Assembly: GCA_964459445.1 (NCBI GenBank)
Contig: CAYWMP010000015.1
Span: forward strand, 1-53,750
Direction: 5' to 3'
DNA from: CAYWMP01 sp964459445
GTDB lineage: Bacteria; Desulfobacterota; DSM-4660; Desulfatiglandales; HGW-15
Length of the DNA stretch: 53,750 nt
The position numbers and the translations under genes were made by a program. Positions 1 through 9,306 of the stretch are shown here, piece after piece (the stretch's first letter is position 1; each line of letters begins with the position of its first letter). A model generated the notes under the pieces. The model searched no databases and had not been told where the DNA came from. It saw only the letters and a list, made by a program, of their open reading frames with translations.

Positions 1-418
1 TTATATTGGATAATAAGTGTTTAAATGAGGATGTAATCATGGATCTCATGGCTGCAGAAAGCATCAAATAGAGCGGACTTCCACCGTTCAACGATATTAT
101 CCTATTCGAAATTAAAACAGTGTCCATTTAAGTTTCTACTACCAAACCTATACCGAAAAATTCGCTGTGTTTGCTATCCTGCTTTGATAACGAAATCAAG
201 CCATTTTCAAGTATTCTCCACCCAATCATAACCTAATTCACTCTTTCTTCCTTTCAGAACAACATTTTCCAAGTCCAATAATCTTAGTTCATATTCTCAT
301 TGGTTTCATTTCTCCCATCGTCATCGCCGTTAGTCCTATAGTGCTCCTCCTTTTAGCCAACCTCTATAGTTCCCCATAATGAATCATTAAGGACCAAGTT
401 GGCCATTGGCCCAGAGAG
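1..418. other. Intergenic region, no clear gene
   Basis: No convincing coding region is seen. A short open stretch in the third + frame (positions 3-71) ends at a TAG and could be the C-terminal tail of a gene entering from the left edge, but it is only about 22 codons and has no recognisable motif. The rest is AT-rich and stop-dense on both strands. Confidence 0.4.
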
Positions 419-808
419 TCATTTGAGGCTATTAAGTCCTGGTTCATGTTGGGTTGACTTGCACTCGTTACTGGACAATTCTGAAGGAGCTGTAGGCCTC
501 ATTGGCGGAAAAGCCAGGTGATATTCATCCTTTTTACTGCTACCGAGCCTCATTCGTATGGCTGCTACCTTGTCAAAGCGCCTGACATGAAGAATCTCAT
601 TTCCTTTGACGGGATTGATTTTCGATTCCTCCACGACCAGCACGGTAATGGTTTCACCAACAGCGTTGAAAACTTCCAATGAATAGCCCGTCTCTTGGCC
701 CGGTTCACCTTCGTGCCTTTCAACAATGGTGGCCAGATCGCCTTTATGAAGCCCATACGCAGGGAAATCTTCTCCCAGGGCTACGCGCGTAAAAAGTTTG
801 TATACCAT
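419..808 (-). CDS. DUF4926-like small protein
   Basis: The predicted 129-aa protein begins with a compact domain (residues about 1-65) running MVYKLFTRV, then GLHKGDLATIVE, then YSLEVFNAVGETITVLVVE. This pattern of a short beta-rich domain with a G-x-x-x-GDxxT turn resembles the DUF4926 family, small proteins of unknown function often found near toxin-antitoxin or accessory genes. The 40-residue tail is not part of that domain. I place the start at ATG 808, where the domain begins; an in-frame TTG at 847 preceded by an AAGGTGG-like site would add 13 residues. It lies downstream of the ATPase/Toprim pair on the same strand, but 97 bp separate them, so linkage is uncertain. No function is assigned. 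Confidence 0.5.
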   Translation of the reverse strand: MVYKLFTRVALGEDFPAYGLHKGDLATIVERHEGEPGQETGYSLEVFNAVGETITVLVVEESKINPVKGNEILHVRRFDKVAAIRMRLGSSKKDEYHLAFPPMRPTAPSELSSNECKSTQHEPGLNSLK

Positions 809-905
809 TGTTATTTCTGCTTGTACCCTCGCTTCATTTTCCCGCAAGCCACCTTCGATTTTGCTAACCGGTGAAAAGGCGAGGGAAGGCGACGTCCACC
901 TTCAC

Positions 906-1460
906 TTATATGACTGGACTAATTCTGGTTTCGTACTCATTGCAAGCCACTGCTAACGCCGGAGGTGCATCCTCTTCCAATCCACTTGATTTGCACATTC
1001 GCACTAAATTGTTCACTGCAGGTTTGCAGCCGCGTTCTCTCTCCAGTTTTTGATAAGAATCCTCTTCATTCACCTGTTCTCCATTGCAGTGATGAATCCA
1101 GGTTTCGATATTGCGTTTGGGCACCGTTATGGCTACGGCCTCATCATCGGTCCGAAATGGCACCTCCCTACCATTGCATACAGCTTCGAACTCATTGATC
1201 CTTTCTTTTACGCTTTTCGTGTCCGCGTCGATCATCGCGATCAATGCGGAAGCCGCTCGCTGCCTGCGCTGACGATACACCTTGAGCTCATTCGGAAATT
1301 TTTCTCTCACCCACTGTTCTGCGGGGCCACCGCCTGAAGGACTTTTTTCTACTCGCAGTTCTCTCGTGTTCCAACCTATCCCTTTGAGAAATCGTCTGGT
1401 AAAGGCTTCGTGTTGTGAATCCTCGCAGAGAAGAACGATTTTCACGCGTCGTTTGCTCAT
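906..1460 (-). CDS. Toprim-like protein paired with ATPase
   Basis: A 184-aa protein whose N-terminus (VKIVLLCEDSQHE, Glu13) and later strand (ALIAMIDADT, Asp78 and Asp80) fit the acidic Glu and DxD signature of a Toprim-like nuclease fold, as in OLD-family partners, RloB or AriB-type proteins. I could not place it in a named family; DUF4276/RloB-like is the nearest guess. The start is set at ATG 1460 because it overlaps the TGA of the upstream ATPase as ATGA, a classic translational-coupling arrangement; a start at 1469 is also in frame. The tight coupling suggests that the two proteins form one complex. A role in phage defence is inference from the pairing only. Confidence 0.65.
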   Translation of the reverse strand: MSKRRVKIVLLCEDSQHEAFTRRFLKGIGWNTRELRVEKSPSGGGPAEQWVREKFPNELKVYRQRRQRAASALIAMIDADTKSVKERINEFEAVCNGREVPFRTDDEAVAITVPKRNIETWIHHCNGEQVNEEDSYQKLERERGCKPAVNNLVRMCKSSGLEEDAPPALAVACNEYETRISPVI

Positions 1461-2563
1461 TCCGTCCACCCCCGGGCGATTTGTTCTGAAAGCCTCAGGC
1501 CTTTCTCAATCTGTTCCGGCAGCTTCTTCACCCGCGCTGGGCCAAGTGAGTCTCGCTCAATCCACTTGCCGCACTCCGGTCCGAGGTAATCAATGAGTTC
1601 AGGGTGATGGCTGATGAGTACCGCTTGGGGAAAACCCTCCCCGCAGACGTCATTGAGTTCCATGAGCCAAGGTTGGATTTCAGGCAGCGCGACATAGTTA
1701 TCAGGCTCGTCGAGAAAAACAGTGTGCCCTAAATCCTGCAAGCCGAGCAGAAGCGAATAAAGGACGATCATTACACGCTGTCCGTCGGAGAGCTGTTCGA
1801 AGTCAAAAAAAATCGGAGAGGAGTTTTCAAGATCGCTGCTGAACCCAACTTTGAGAATCCTGTGTTTTCCGGCCTGCTCCAGCTTGAAAGCGTGGAAGCC
1901 GGGAACAGTATCGCGCAATTGTTCTGTTAACTGGAAGATCTTATCCTGGTGCTCCTGAGAGAGATACCTGTACCATGAGGCAAAATTGCTACCGTCGCGG
2001 TTGAGCCAGGCCGATTCCTCTTCAGTTTCCGAGGTCATGGCCGTGGGCTGGAGGCTAACGATAAATAGCATCTCCACCCATTTCTTGAAAAATGTTAGTT
2101 TCTTGTTGTCTTTCCTAGGGACGATAGTGGCCAAAGCTGAGACGCTCCAATCGAAGGCATATTTCGGTCCCGGTTTGTGATCATCGTGGTAAAGCTGCAC
2201 ATCTCCTTGCTTGAATTCAAATAGTGGCTTACCATCGACCAAAAGATGTTCAAGCTCAATCCGTTGCTTTTTGATGTCGGGATTATGTGAGATGACCAGC
2301 TTATAGGAAAATAGACCATCCTTGGTCTGCACGTCGAGCTCGAAGGATTGTTCTGTCTTATTAACCCAGGCGTTGAGATCCTCCGGGGGAAACACTTCGC
2401 TAGCCTTGGCATTGTCCACGATCAAGTGACGGATCCCGTAAAGCAAATCAAGCAGGGTCGACTTGCCACCGCCATTAGGTCCCACCAAAAGCGTCAACTC
2501 GTTAAATTCCATCTCGAAGTTGACGAGGCAACGATAGTTGTTCACATAAAGCCTTTTTAACAT
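1457..2563 (-). CDS. OLD/AAA-type ATPase (AAA_15/AAA_21-like)
   Basis: A 368-aa SMC/ABC-like ATPase. Visible motifs are the Walker A GPNGGGKST (residues 28-36) right after the typical N-terminal strand pair (LKRLYVNNYRCLVNFEME), an ABC-like signature LSDGQRVMIVLYSLL, a Walker B HTVFLDEPDN and an ISHHPELID switch His. No Toprim domain is fused; instead a separate Toprim-like gene overlaps its stop codon. The start is ATG 2563, with GGGAGG about 8 nt upstream; longer in-frame starts lack such a site. Such ATPases act in DNA repair, retron-type systems and abortive-infection modules (Gabija, PARIS and AbiL-type systems use an ATPase/Toprim combination). Substrate and trigger are unknown. Confidence 0.85.
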   Translation of the reverse strand: MLKRLYVNNYRCLVNFEMEFNELTLLVGPNGGGKSTLLDLLYGIRHLIVDNAKASEVFPPEDLNAWVNKTEQSFELDVQTKDGLFSYKLVISHNPDIKKQRIELEHLLVDGKPLFEFKQGDVQLYHDDHKPGPKYAFDWSVSALATIVPRKDNKKLTFFKKWVEMLFIVSLQPTAMTSETEEESAWLNRDGSNFASWYRYLSQEHQDKIFQLTEQLRDTVPGFHAFKLEQAGKHRILKVGFSSDLENSSPIFFDFEQLSDGQRVMIVLYSLLLGLQDLGHTVFLDEPDNYVALPEIQPWLMELNDVCGEGFPQAVLISHHPELIDYLGPECGKWIERDSLGPARVKKLPEQIEKGLRLSEQIARGWTE

Positions 2564-2805
2564 TGTAAGCCTCCCTTGCCTTTCGTGCTTTTCGTTTCTC
2601 GTCAAGTGTTAGGGGTATTCAGTAACTGGCATTTCATGTTTCCCTTAATTGAAAGGTTCACAGACTATGCCTCTGCCAAGTACTGGTTCATCTAAATCGT
2701 GCTGGCGTTAACTAACTGTAATTATGCATAAAAATCGTGGGTATTCTATCAAGCCGACTTCCTTTGTCAAGGACCAAGTAAAATGGTTCATTGGAATTGG
2801 AGGCC

Positions 2806-3678
2806 CTAACGGGCGAGGCCGATCATTATTACGCCAAGGGCTATCAGAACAGCCCCCGCCATTTTCTGTACGCCGTGTCTCTCATTTAGCCATAGGATGC
2901 CGTATAGGGCAGAAAATACAATACTGACCTCTCTCACCGCGACAACGTAACTCACTTTTGAAAACGTCATGGCGAAGAGGACCATCATATAGGTGAAAAG
3001 GTCCAAAAAACCGACAGTTAATATGGCTCTTTTGTTGAGACGCCATTCTTTTAATATGAGACCTCTTTCACGAACCAATACCCAGGGACACAGCATCGCC
3101 CAGGCAAGAACGAACATCAGATAAATGTAAACCGGGGTGAAGACAATGCCTACGCCGACCTTGTCCACCAGGGAATAGCCCGCAATGGTGACCCCCGTAG
3201 AAAGGGCCCAAATTGAACCGCTTCCCTTAACGGCCCGAAGAGGCTCGAGGAATGATCGGAGATTGAAGGCCTTGAGATGGATCACATAGATGCCCAAGAC
3301 AATAACTACAATGCCAAAGACTCCCAACCTTGATATCTTTTCATGAATCAGTAACACCGCCAGAATGGGAACCAAAAGAGGGCCGGTGCCTCTAGAAAGG
3401 GGATATACCAGGGAAAGATCGCCCCGCTCGTAAGCCCCGCCCAAAAACCAGAAATAAAGGGCGTGGATAACACCGGTGGCAACCACACAATACCAACCTT
3501 CTATGGAAATGTGTGTCTTTGGCCAATAGATAAAAAACATGGGAGAGAAAAGGATCAGTGAAGCCAGGAGGGACCACCAGATGAACACTATTTTTCTCTG
3601 GCTCTTTTTGGTGAGATAGTTCCAGCCTGCGTGAAGAAAAGCGGACAAAAGAACGATTCCCATCGCAAGCCCGGTCAT
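2806..3678 (-). CDS. EamA/DMT-superfamily transporter
   Basis: A 290-aa integral membrane protein with about ten hydrophobic helices arranged as two EamA repeats. The second half of each repeat carries the usual helix-loop pattern: PLSRGTGPLLVPILAVLLIHEKIS in repeat one and VREVSIVFSALYGILWLNER in repeat two, the conserved E of the membrane-edge loop being present in both. The family exports or imports small metabolites such as amino acids and nucleotide sugars; the substrate cannot be read from sequence. It follows the LysR gene by 13 bp on the same strand, so regulator and transporter are probably co-transcribed, and the LysR protein likely controls it. It ends with TAG. Confidence 0.85.
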   Translation of the reverse strand: MTGLAMGIVLLSAFLHAGWNYLTKKSQRKIVFIWWSLLASLILFSPMFFIYWPKTHISIEGWYCVVATGVIHALYFWFLGGAYERGDLSLVYPLSRGTGPLLVPILAVLLIHEKISRLGVFGIVVIVLGIYVIHLKAFNLRSFLEPLRAVKGSGSIWALSTGVTIAGYSLVDKVGVGIVFTPVYIYLMFVLAWAMLCPWVLVRERGLILKEWRLNKRAILTVGFLDLFTYMMVLFAMTFSKVSYVVAVREVSIVFSALYGILWLNERHGVQKMAGAVLIALGVIMIGLAR

Positions 3679-3691
3679 AGGAAATCCTCAA

Positions 3692-4597
3692 TCACAAAAG
3701 GCCCTTAGCATAGCCAGCGGCCCATTCGTTGACCGTTTTGATTAGATTCTGGAGGGCGTCCGAAAAATATTTGTCCTTGTGATGGACCATATAAAACCTT
3801 CTTTTCATACTCGGATCGGCCAGCGGAATCGCCTTTAGTCTTCCCCTCTCGATCTCTTCGCTCGCCACATTTCTTGACACGAGGGCGACACCCACCCCCT
3901 CCTCCACCGTCATCTTGAGGGATCTATTACTAGAAAGCTCTAGCGGAACATTCACGTTAATGCCATTCTTTGCAATAAATTCATCAATTGCCTTTCTCGG
4001 TGCTGATCCTTTCTCGTGCATAATCATGGCAACGCCCTCAAGGTCGCGAGGCTCAATCAATTTTTTTCGACTAAGATGATGATCCGGAGGGACGATGATC
4101 ACGAGTTTGTCCTCCAATATCTCCTTTACAACCAGTTTCTCGTGGTCAATGGAATAGGAGATGAATCCTAGGTCGTTGTTTAAGGTGATGGTGTTTTCCA
4201 CCACCAGTTCCGTTGGTAGGACATTCATTGAGACGCGGATTTGCGGATTGGATTTGCTAAAAGGGATGAACACGGAAGGCAGGTAATAAGCGCCAAAACT
4301 CTCGCTTGAATCGATACGGATGTGGCCCCTTTTGCTTTGTTGAAAATCAAGGACGCTTTCTTCAGCCTGGGTTTCTAATTCAAAAATTTTTTCTGCAATC
4401 TCGTAAAGGGCTTCTCCTGCATCCGTGAGGATCAGTTTTTTTCCAAACCGATTGAAAAACTTGAGGTCATAGTGTTCCTGTAGGCGCTGTATGGCTTTGG
4501 TCACCGCTGGCTGGGTGATAAAAAGCTCCTCTGCCGCTGCGATGAGACTGCCCTTTTTTGCGGCGTAATAAAATATTTTTAGTTGGTTGAGATTCAT
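3692..4597 (-). CDS. LysR-family transcriptional regulator
   Basis: A 301-aa protein of usual LysR length. The winged HTH occupies residues 1-60 (MNLNQLKIFYYAAKKGSL, then AAAEELFITQPAVTKAIQRL), followed by a linker helix and a periplasmic-binding-type effector domain (about 90-290). The order of the segments and the VEEGVGVALVSRNVASEE stretch in the C-terminal domain are typical. It heads a two-gene unit with the EamA transporter and is divergent from the amine-oxidising flavoprotein gene at 5162, with a repeat-filled 560-bp gap between them. It could therefore control either the exporter or the methylamine locus; the close 13-bp spacing favours the exporter. Confidence 0.9.
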   Translation of the reverse strand: MNLNQLKIFYYAAKKGSLIAAAEELFITQPAVTKAIQRLQEHYDLKFFNRFGKKLILTDAGEALYEIAEKIFELETQAEESVLDFQQSKRGHIRIDSSESFGAYYLPSVFIPFSKSNPQIRVSMNVLPTELVVENTITLNNDLGFISYSIDHEKLVVKEILEDKLVIIVPPDHHLSRKKLIEPRDLEGVAMIMHEKGSAPRKAIDEFIAKNGINVNVPLELSSNRSLKMTVEEGVGVALVSRNVASEEIERGRLKAIPLADPSMKRRFYMVHHKDKYFSDALQNLIKTVNEWAAGYAKGLL

Positions 4598-4722
4598 GGT
4601 TCTATAACCGCATGTTATTCATTGATTGAAAAATATTAATTTGACTTATAATGTGCACATATCTAGTTTCACCGCAACCCATTTTTAGGAACAGCCGGCC
4701 ACCTAGACACTAAGGCACAAAG

Positions 4723-4824
4723 CCCGCCCTGGCGCGACTCGGTTGAATAGGATGGAGTAATTGCAGCAGGTCAAAACCGGAACCTATTGAACTCCGGTCC
4801 TAATCAATCAGGTCTGGGCCAGGG
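4723..4824. repeat. Dispersed element, CCCTGGC-type ends, copy 1
   Basis: A 102-bp segment beginning CCCGCCCTGGCGCGAC and ending ATCAGGTCTGGGCCAGGG. The ends are imperfect inverted repeats of each other (CCCTGGC core). A second copy with the same two ends and similar length but a different middle is at 49527-49624. This is MITE-like or REP-like; no open reading frame is present. Confidence 0.6.
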
Positions 4825-4950
4825 AAGAGAGAGGAATGATTAACTGAAAAACTGTGGATGCTGCTTATATCGTTTATTTAAATGGCGCAACACTACAGTC
4901 TCTTGTAGGCTTGTTTGATTAAGCAGGGGCTCGGGGATCAAAACAAATAG

Positions 4951-5033
4951 GCCCAAGGCATAAGGCGATAGGCAAAAGGAAGAGATGCTTTACCTTAAAC
5001 CTTGCGCCTTGAGCCCTTCGCCTTTCTTTTATC
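4951..5033. repeat. Dispersed AAGGC/GCCTT palindromic element, copy A
   Basis: A run of AAGGC-type words (GGCATAAGGCGATAGGCAA) followed by complementary words ending CTTGAGCCCTTCGCC. Related copies lie at 11645-11724 and 18532-18613. Positions 5001-5022 are identical over 22 bases to 18583-18604. It can fold on itself as an imperfect hairpin. Confidence 0.6.
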
Positions 5034-5161
5034 TTCGTCCCTGTAAAGAGATTGCTGAGTCCCCGCTTAATTGAAAAGTGCTAAATTGAAACAAAATAGA
5101 ATTATCTATAATCTTAGTGTCTTCGCGGCTTTGTGGCTGGATTATTGATAGGAGGCAACCC

Positions 5162-7600
5162 ATGCGAGATCAGGCTGAGGTCGTTATCATCGGCGGGGGT
5201 ATCTTCGGGGCCAGCGTGGCCTATCATCTGGTCCAGGCCGGGTGTACAGATATTCTTCTCCTGGACAAGGGCGAATTGACCAGTGGCTCAACCTTTCACT
5301 CCGCTGGTCTGGTCTCCCAATTTCGGACCTCTCCCGCCCTCATGAAGGTCATGAATTATTCCATCGACCTCTTCAGCAGGCTGTCGAAAGAGGCGGGTGA
5401 CACGCTCGGCTGGCATACTGTTGGGAGCCTCCGATTGGCCTCCAGCAAGGATAGGTTTCTGTCACTTAAAAGGGAGGTAAGCCGTGCCAAGGCCATCGGC
5501 ATCAATGCGGATATCGTTTCGCCCGAGGAGGCCTTGAAGATCGCACCCTTTCTTTCCCCTGAAGATCTTTACGGGGCCGTATATGTCCCTGATGACGGCC
5601 ATATTGATCCGAGCGCCATTACCTATGAACTGGCTCGTCAGGCAAAATCCCTTGGCGCCGAAATTTGCACGAACGTGCTTGTAACAGGTATTGAGATTTC
5701 ATCGAGAGGGGAAGTCACCCGGATCAATACGAACCACGGGAATATCAAAACAGAATGTGTGGTGAACGCCGCAGGAGAGTGGGCACCAAGGATCGGCGAA
5801 ATGGCGGGCATCAAAATTCCTATGGTGCCCCTGATGCACCAGTACCTCACCACCAAGCCCATTGCCGGTCACAAATTGCCTCCGGATGCCCCCGTTGTCA
5901 GGGATCCAGACAGATTATTTTACTGTAGAGAAGATACCGGGGCTCACCTTATCGGCGGATTCGAGGTGGATCCCAAGGCATGGTCTGTTGATGGCGTACC
6001 CTGGGAATTCACTCAACAACTCCTTGACAGTGAATGGGACCTTTTCGGATCGGTCATGGAAGGCGCCATAAAACGCATACCTCTATTGGAGGAAGCCGAG
6101 GCGGTCGAGCTGGTGAACGGACCGGACGCCTTTACTCCCGACGGCCACTATACCCTCGGACCCGTGCCGGGCCTAAAGGGGTTTTATGTGGCAGCAGGCG
6201 GCTCCATCAACGGGATTGCCGGGGCCGGTGGCGTGGGAAAACTCCTCTCCGAGTGGATTCTCGATGGGGAACCGTCCATAGATACCCACGAGATGAATGT
6301 GAGACGATTCGGCCCTCATCTCTGCGAGAAGAACTATCTTGTCGAACATTGCCGGGAAGTGTACCGCTATTACTACCATCTACGTTATCCCAACGATGAA
6401 AACGAGTGGGGCCGGCCCCTTCGAACCAGCCCCTTCTATCCTCGTCTCCGGGAATTGGGTGCGATATTTGGAGAGAAAAACGGTTGGGAACGGGTCAATT
6501 ATTACGAGCCTGAGAAATCCTGGAGGCCCGCCGGCGCCGATCAGAAGGAATGGGGCTGGGGGTACCCTGTCTTTTTCGATAAAGTGATGGCAGAGGCCCG
6601 AGCCGCAAGGGAAGCCGTAGCCCTCTTCGATATGACATCCTTCGGCAAAATAGAGATCCGCGGTTCCGGCGCCCTTCCCTTTTTGCAAAGATTGACGCCC
6701 AACAATCTGAATAAACCTGTGGGAAGCGTTTCCTATAGTCAGTTTCTCAACAGAAGAGGCGGCATTGAAAGCGATATTACCATTACAAGAATCGAGGATG
6801 ACGCCTTTAGAATCATATCGGGGACCTCTTTCGTGGCCAATGACTTCGGATGGATCAAGATGCACATGCCGAATGACGAGACGATTGAAGCGAAGGATGC
6901 GACCGAATCTTTGGGTTGCCTGGGACTCTGGGGTCCCAAATCCAGAGACGTGCTCCAATTGGTATGCAGCAACGATCTATCGAACGACGCCTTTCCCTAT
7001 ATGAGCGCCAAGACTATTAATATACAGGGGGCGGAGGTTTGGGCGCAGCGGGTCAGTTACGTTGGGGAATTAGGCTGGGAAATCTACATCGCACCTGCCG
7101 ATGCTTTTCGGGTCTGGGACAACCTTATGGAAGCCGGACAAAAGTTCAGGATATCACCTGCCGGTTACAAGGCATTGGACTCCTTGCGGATTGAGAAGGG
7201 TTATCTCTATTGGAGCGGCGACATTACACCCGAGGACAATCCCTTTGAGGCCGAGCTGGCTTTTTGCGTGGATCTCGAAAAGGAGGATTTTATCGGACGT
7301 AAGGCGTTGCTTGAGATAAAAGAACTGGGCTTGAAAAAGAAACTGTGCGCTCTCACCATGGAGGCCGGCGGAAACCTCTACGGCGGAGAATCCGTATATT
7401 TCAATGACCGTCTCGTGGACCGAATCCGCACCGCAAACCATGGTTATTATTTGAAAAAGGATATTGGGTTGATGTATCTGCCCCTTGAACTTGCGGAGCC
7501 AGGCACGGAATTAGAAGTAGAGGTCCTTGGTGAGCGGGTTGCTGCCCTGGTGAATTCGAGGCCTCTATTCGATCCCAAAGGAGAACGCCTCCGTGCATAG
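5162..7600 (+). CDS. Dimethylglycine/sarcosine dehydrogenase-like FAD protein
   Basis: An 812-aa protein in the DAO plus GcvT architecture. Residues 6-37 form the FAD Rossmann site (VVIIGGGIFGASVAYHL), and SGSTFHSAGL places His46 at the position that covalently binds FAD in dimethylglycine and sarcosine dehydrogenases. The DAO domain runs to about 370, the FAO_M segment to about 425, and GcvT folate-binding domains from about 430 to 810. Known members oxidise an N-methyl group, transfer it to tetrahydrofolate as methylene-THF and pass electrons to ETF. EtfBA are encoded 9 kb downstream on the same strand. The start is ATG 5162 behind AGGAGG; the frame also opens at 5117. The exact substrate (dimethylglycine, sarcosine or another methylated amine) is open. 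Confidence 0.9.
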   Translation: MRDQAEVVIIGGGIFGASVAYHLVQAGCTDILLLDKGELTSGSTFHSAGLVSQFRTSPALMKVMNYSIDLFSRLSKEAGDTLGWHTVGSLRLASSKDRFLSLKREVSRAKAIGINADIVSPEEALKIAPFLSPEDLYGAVYVPDDGHIDPSAITYELARQAKSLGAEICTNVLVTGIEISSRGEVTRINTNHGNIKTECVVNAAGEWAPRIGEMAGIKIPMVPLMHQYLTTKPIAGHKLPPDAPVVRDPDRLFYCREDTGAHLIGGFEVDPKAWSVDGVPWEFTQQLLDSEWDLFGSVMEGAIKRIPLLEEAEAVELVNGPDAFTPDGHYTLGPVPGLKGFYVAAGGSINGIAGAGGVGKLLSEWILDGEPSIDTHEMNVRRFGPHLCEKNYLVEHCREVYRYYYHLRYPNDENEWGRPLRTSPFYPRLRELGAIFGEKNGWERVNYYEPEKSWRPAGADQKEWGWGYPVFFDKVMAEARAAREAVALFDMTSFGKIEIRGSGALPFLQRLTPNNLNKPVGSVSYSQFLNRRGGIESDITITRIEDDAFRIISGTSFVANDFGWIKMHMPNDETIEAKDATESLGCLGLWGPKSRDVLQLVCSNDLSNDAFPYMSAKTINIQGAEVWAQRVSYVGELGWEIYIAPADAFRVWDNLMEAGQKFRISPAGYKALDSLRIEKGYLYWSGDITPEDNPFEAELAFCVDLEKEDFIGRKALLEIKELGLKKKLCALTMEAGGNLYGGESVYFNDRLVDRIRTANHGYYLKKDIGLMYLPLELAEPGTELEVEVLGERVAALVNSRPLFDPKGERLRA

Positions 7601-7740
7601 ATGATCTGTAACAGGTCTCTGCTTATTTCAAATGCCTTTTGAATCCCAGCAACCTCCTAAAAGCCTTCACATCTGTCAGCCTCCTACCTGTTGAGCCTAC
7701 GCTCAGAAAAGGAGCTACTTAGAGGTTAACGGAATCATTT

Positions 7741-7848
7741 AAATCCCAAATTCCAAATACTAATGGCCAAAGCCTTCTTAGTTTGTTATTTGGGATTTTG
7801 GTTATTGGTGCTTGTTTGTTGTTTGGGATTTATTATTTGGGATTTCCA
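7741..7848. repeat. AAATCCCAAAT inverted-repeat cluster
   Basis: The 340-bp gap between flavoprotein and UroD-like gene holds an AAATCCCAAAT arm at 7741-7751 and three inverse words (ATTTGGGATTTTGG, TTTGGGATTTATT, ATTTGGGATTTCC) between 7788 and 7848. They can pair to form alternative hairpins. No gene is seen in the gap. The function is unknown; it may act as a transcript end or processing signal. Confidence 0.5.
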
Positions 7849-7940
7849 ACAATTGAACTAATCCACCTTTCGAAAAATAATCTTGTTAGTCTTGATTATG
7901 TGTTAAATGTCGCACTTGCCCGGTCTGGAGGTAGTAAGCC

Positions 7941-9038
7941 TTGAACGAATCGCAGAAGGATTATAGGTCTTTGCGGGAAGGGATCCAACGATTTGATGCG
8001 GCCATGAATGGCATTCCGGACCGTGTTCCGATCTATGCCCAGATGCACGAATTCGCCATGAAAGAGCTGGGCCATGCCGGACCGGAATTCTACACGACCC
8101 CGGAGATTTTGGTAAAGGGCTCCCTTGAAGTCATGGAGAAGTATGGAATCGATGTGCCGCTCATAGACTATGATGTCTACAACATCGAGGCGGAGGCCCT
8201 CGGGCAGAATTTGGTGTTTCCTGACCAGAGCACACCGGATGTGGACCGCTCCAGCCCGCTCATACAGGACCGCAAAGACCTTCGCAAAATCAAGACGCCC
8301 GATTTTTATTCGGATGGGCGCTTCCCTCAAGTTGTTGAAATGGCCTCTACTTTTCGCCGATTAACGGATTGTGAACCCTGGTTGGAGTTCTGTGCGCCCT
8401 TCAGCCTGGCAGCGAACATAAGAGGAATCGATAAACTCCTCCTTGATACGTACGCTGACCCGGACTTCTCCCGTGAGCTCTTGCACCGTCTGACCGAAGA
8501 AGTCCTTATTCCCTGGATACAATGCCTTGAAGAAGCATTTCCGGATTCAAGGGGGATTTCGGGTGCTGACGCCTTTGCATCTCTGCCCATAGTCAATCTT
8601 GAAATCTTAGAGGAATGGATTGTGCCCTACATCCTGCGGATTCGCGAGGTCTGCGGAGATAAAGTGTCCGTGCCCAATTGGGCGGGTGAAAAACATCTTA
8701 AAGATCCCCTAGTGATGCTGGACATCAAACGGAAAGTGTGTCCGGATTTTGTAGAAGCCCAGGATCCTGATATTGAAACATTGGGTCCTGAACTCTATAA
8801 GGACTATGCTGAGAAGTGCAACGTGCCCCTCGTCCTGGGAATTGGTTCCCATTTTCTGAATCAGAGTACCCCTGAAGAGATAGTAGACAGGGTCAAGTAC
8901 TATCTAGACGTAGGAAGCAAAAATGGGCGATTCGCGTTGTATCTTTGCAATATCAGCGCATCGACCCCTCCTGAAAACATACGGGCGGCAACCGAAACCG
9001 TGAAGATATACGGCACCTACGACTCACAATCCACCTGA
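7941..9038 (+). CDS. UroD/MtaA-family methyltransferase-like protein
   Basis: A 365-aa protein of the uroporphyrinogen decarboxylase superfamily, in which MtaA/MtbA/CmuA-type proteins move methyl groups between corrinoid proteins and CoM or THF. Supporting stretches are the N-terminal NGIPDRVPIYAQMHEFA, the PFSLAANIRGIDKLLLD core and the C-terminal STPPENIRAATETVKIYG. The usual HxC...C zinc motif of MtaA is not obvious: the expected region reads VPNWAGEKHLKDP, and only Cys and Glu residues near LYLCNISAS could take part. It is therefore a divergent member. The start is TTG 7941 with GGAGGT 8 nt upstream. Its position between the flavoprotein and the MttB gene suggests a methyl-transfer role, but the substrate is unknown. 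Confidence 0.75.
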   Translation: MNESQKDYRSLREGIQRFDAAMNGIPDRVPIYAQMHEFAMKELGHAGPEFYTTPEILVKGSLEVMEKYGIDVPLIDYDVYNIEAEALGQNLVFPDQSTPDVDRSSPLIQDRKDLRKIKTPDFYSDGRFPQVVEMASTFRRLTDCEPWLEFCAPFSLAANIRGIDKLLLDTYADPDFSRELLHRLTEEVLIPWIQCLEEAFPDSRGISGADAFASLPIVNLEILEEWIVPYILRIREVCGDKVSVPNWAGEKHLKDPLVMLDIKRKVCPDFVEAQDPDIETLGPELYKDYAEKCNVPLVLGIGSHFLNQSTPEEIVDRVKYYLDVGSKNGRFALYLCNISASTPPENIRAATETVKIYGTYDSQST

Positions 9039-9306
9039 ATCCCCAGTTTTGTTTTTGAAAACACCTTCCGTCCCTTCCACTGAAACAAATCCTAAGAAAC
9101 GCTCCCTAATTCACACATTTTAGATTTCTGAGAAAAATATCGCACAATTATTAACACTTGAAACCAAACAACGCATTTTTCTAACGGTCTCGATTTTGCA
9201 TAGATTTCCATATTCAACCTAATATTTATTTCTTAAACTCATTGAACAAAATCGACTTCTATCAACTTAAACAGCAAAAAAATTAATATTGAACATAAAA
9301 AAACAC

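Larger units (their letters stand above)
4699..5137. repeat. Inverted-repeat-flanked intergenic block
   Basis: The 564-bp gap between the LysR gene and the flavoprotein gene is bounded by inverted arms: CACTAAGGCACAAAG at 4708-4722 and its diverged complement within 5113-5137 (CTTAGTGTCTTCGCGGCTTT and so on). The block contains two further dispersed repeats (4723-4824 and 4951-5033). The same arm type recurs at 16444-16669. No gene is seen inside. The right arm ends 24 bp before the flavoprotein start codon, so it contributes to the 5' leader. Confidence 0.55.

Noticed and set aside
7741..7848. CRISPR-like array from repeated CCCAAAT words
   Set aside because: The words vary in length, orientation and spacing and have no unique spacers; they form inverted repeats, not a direct-repeat array.
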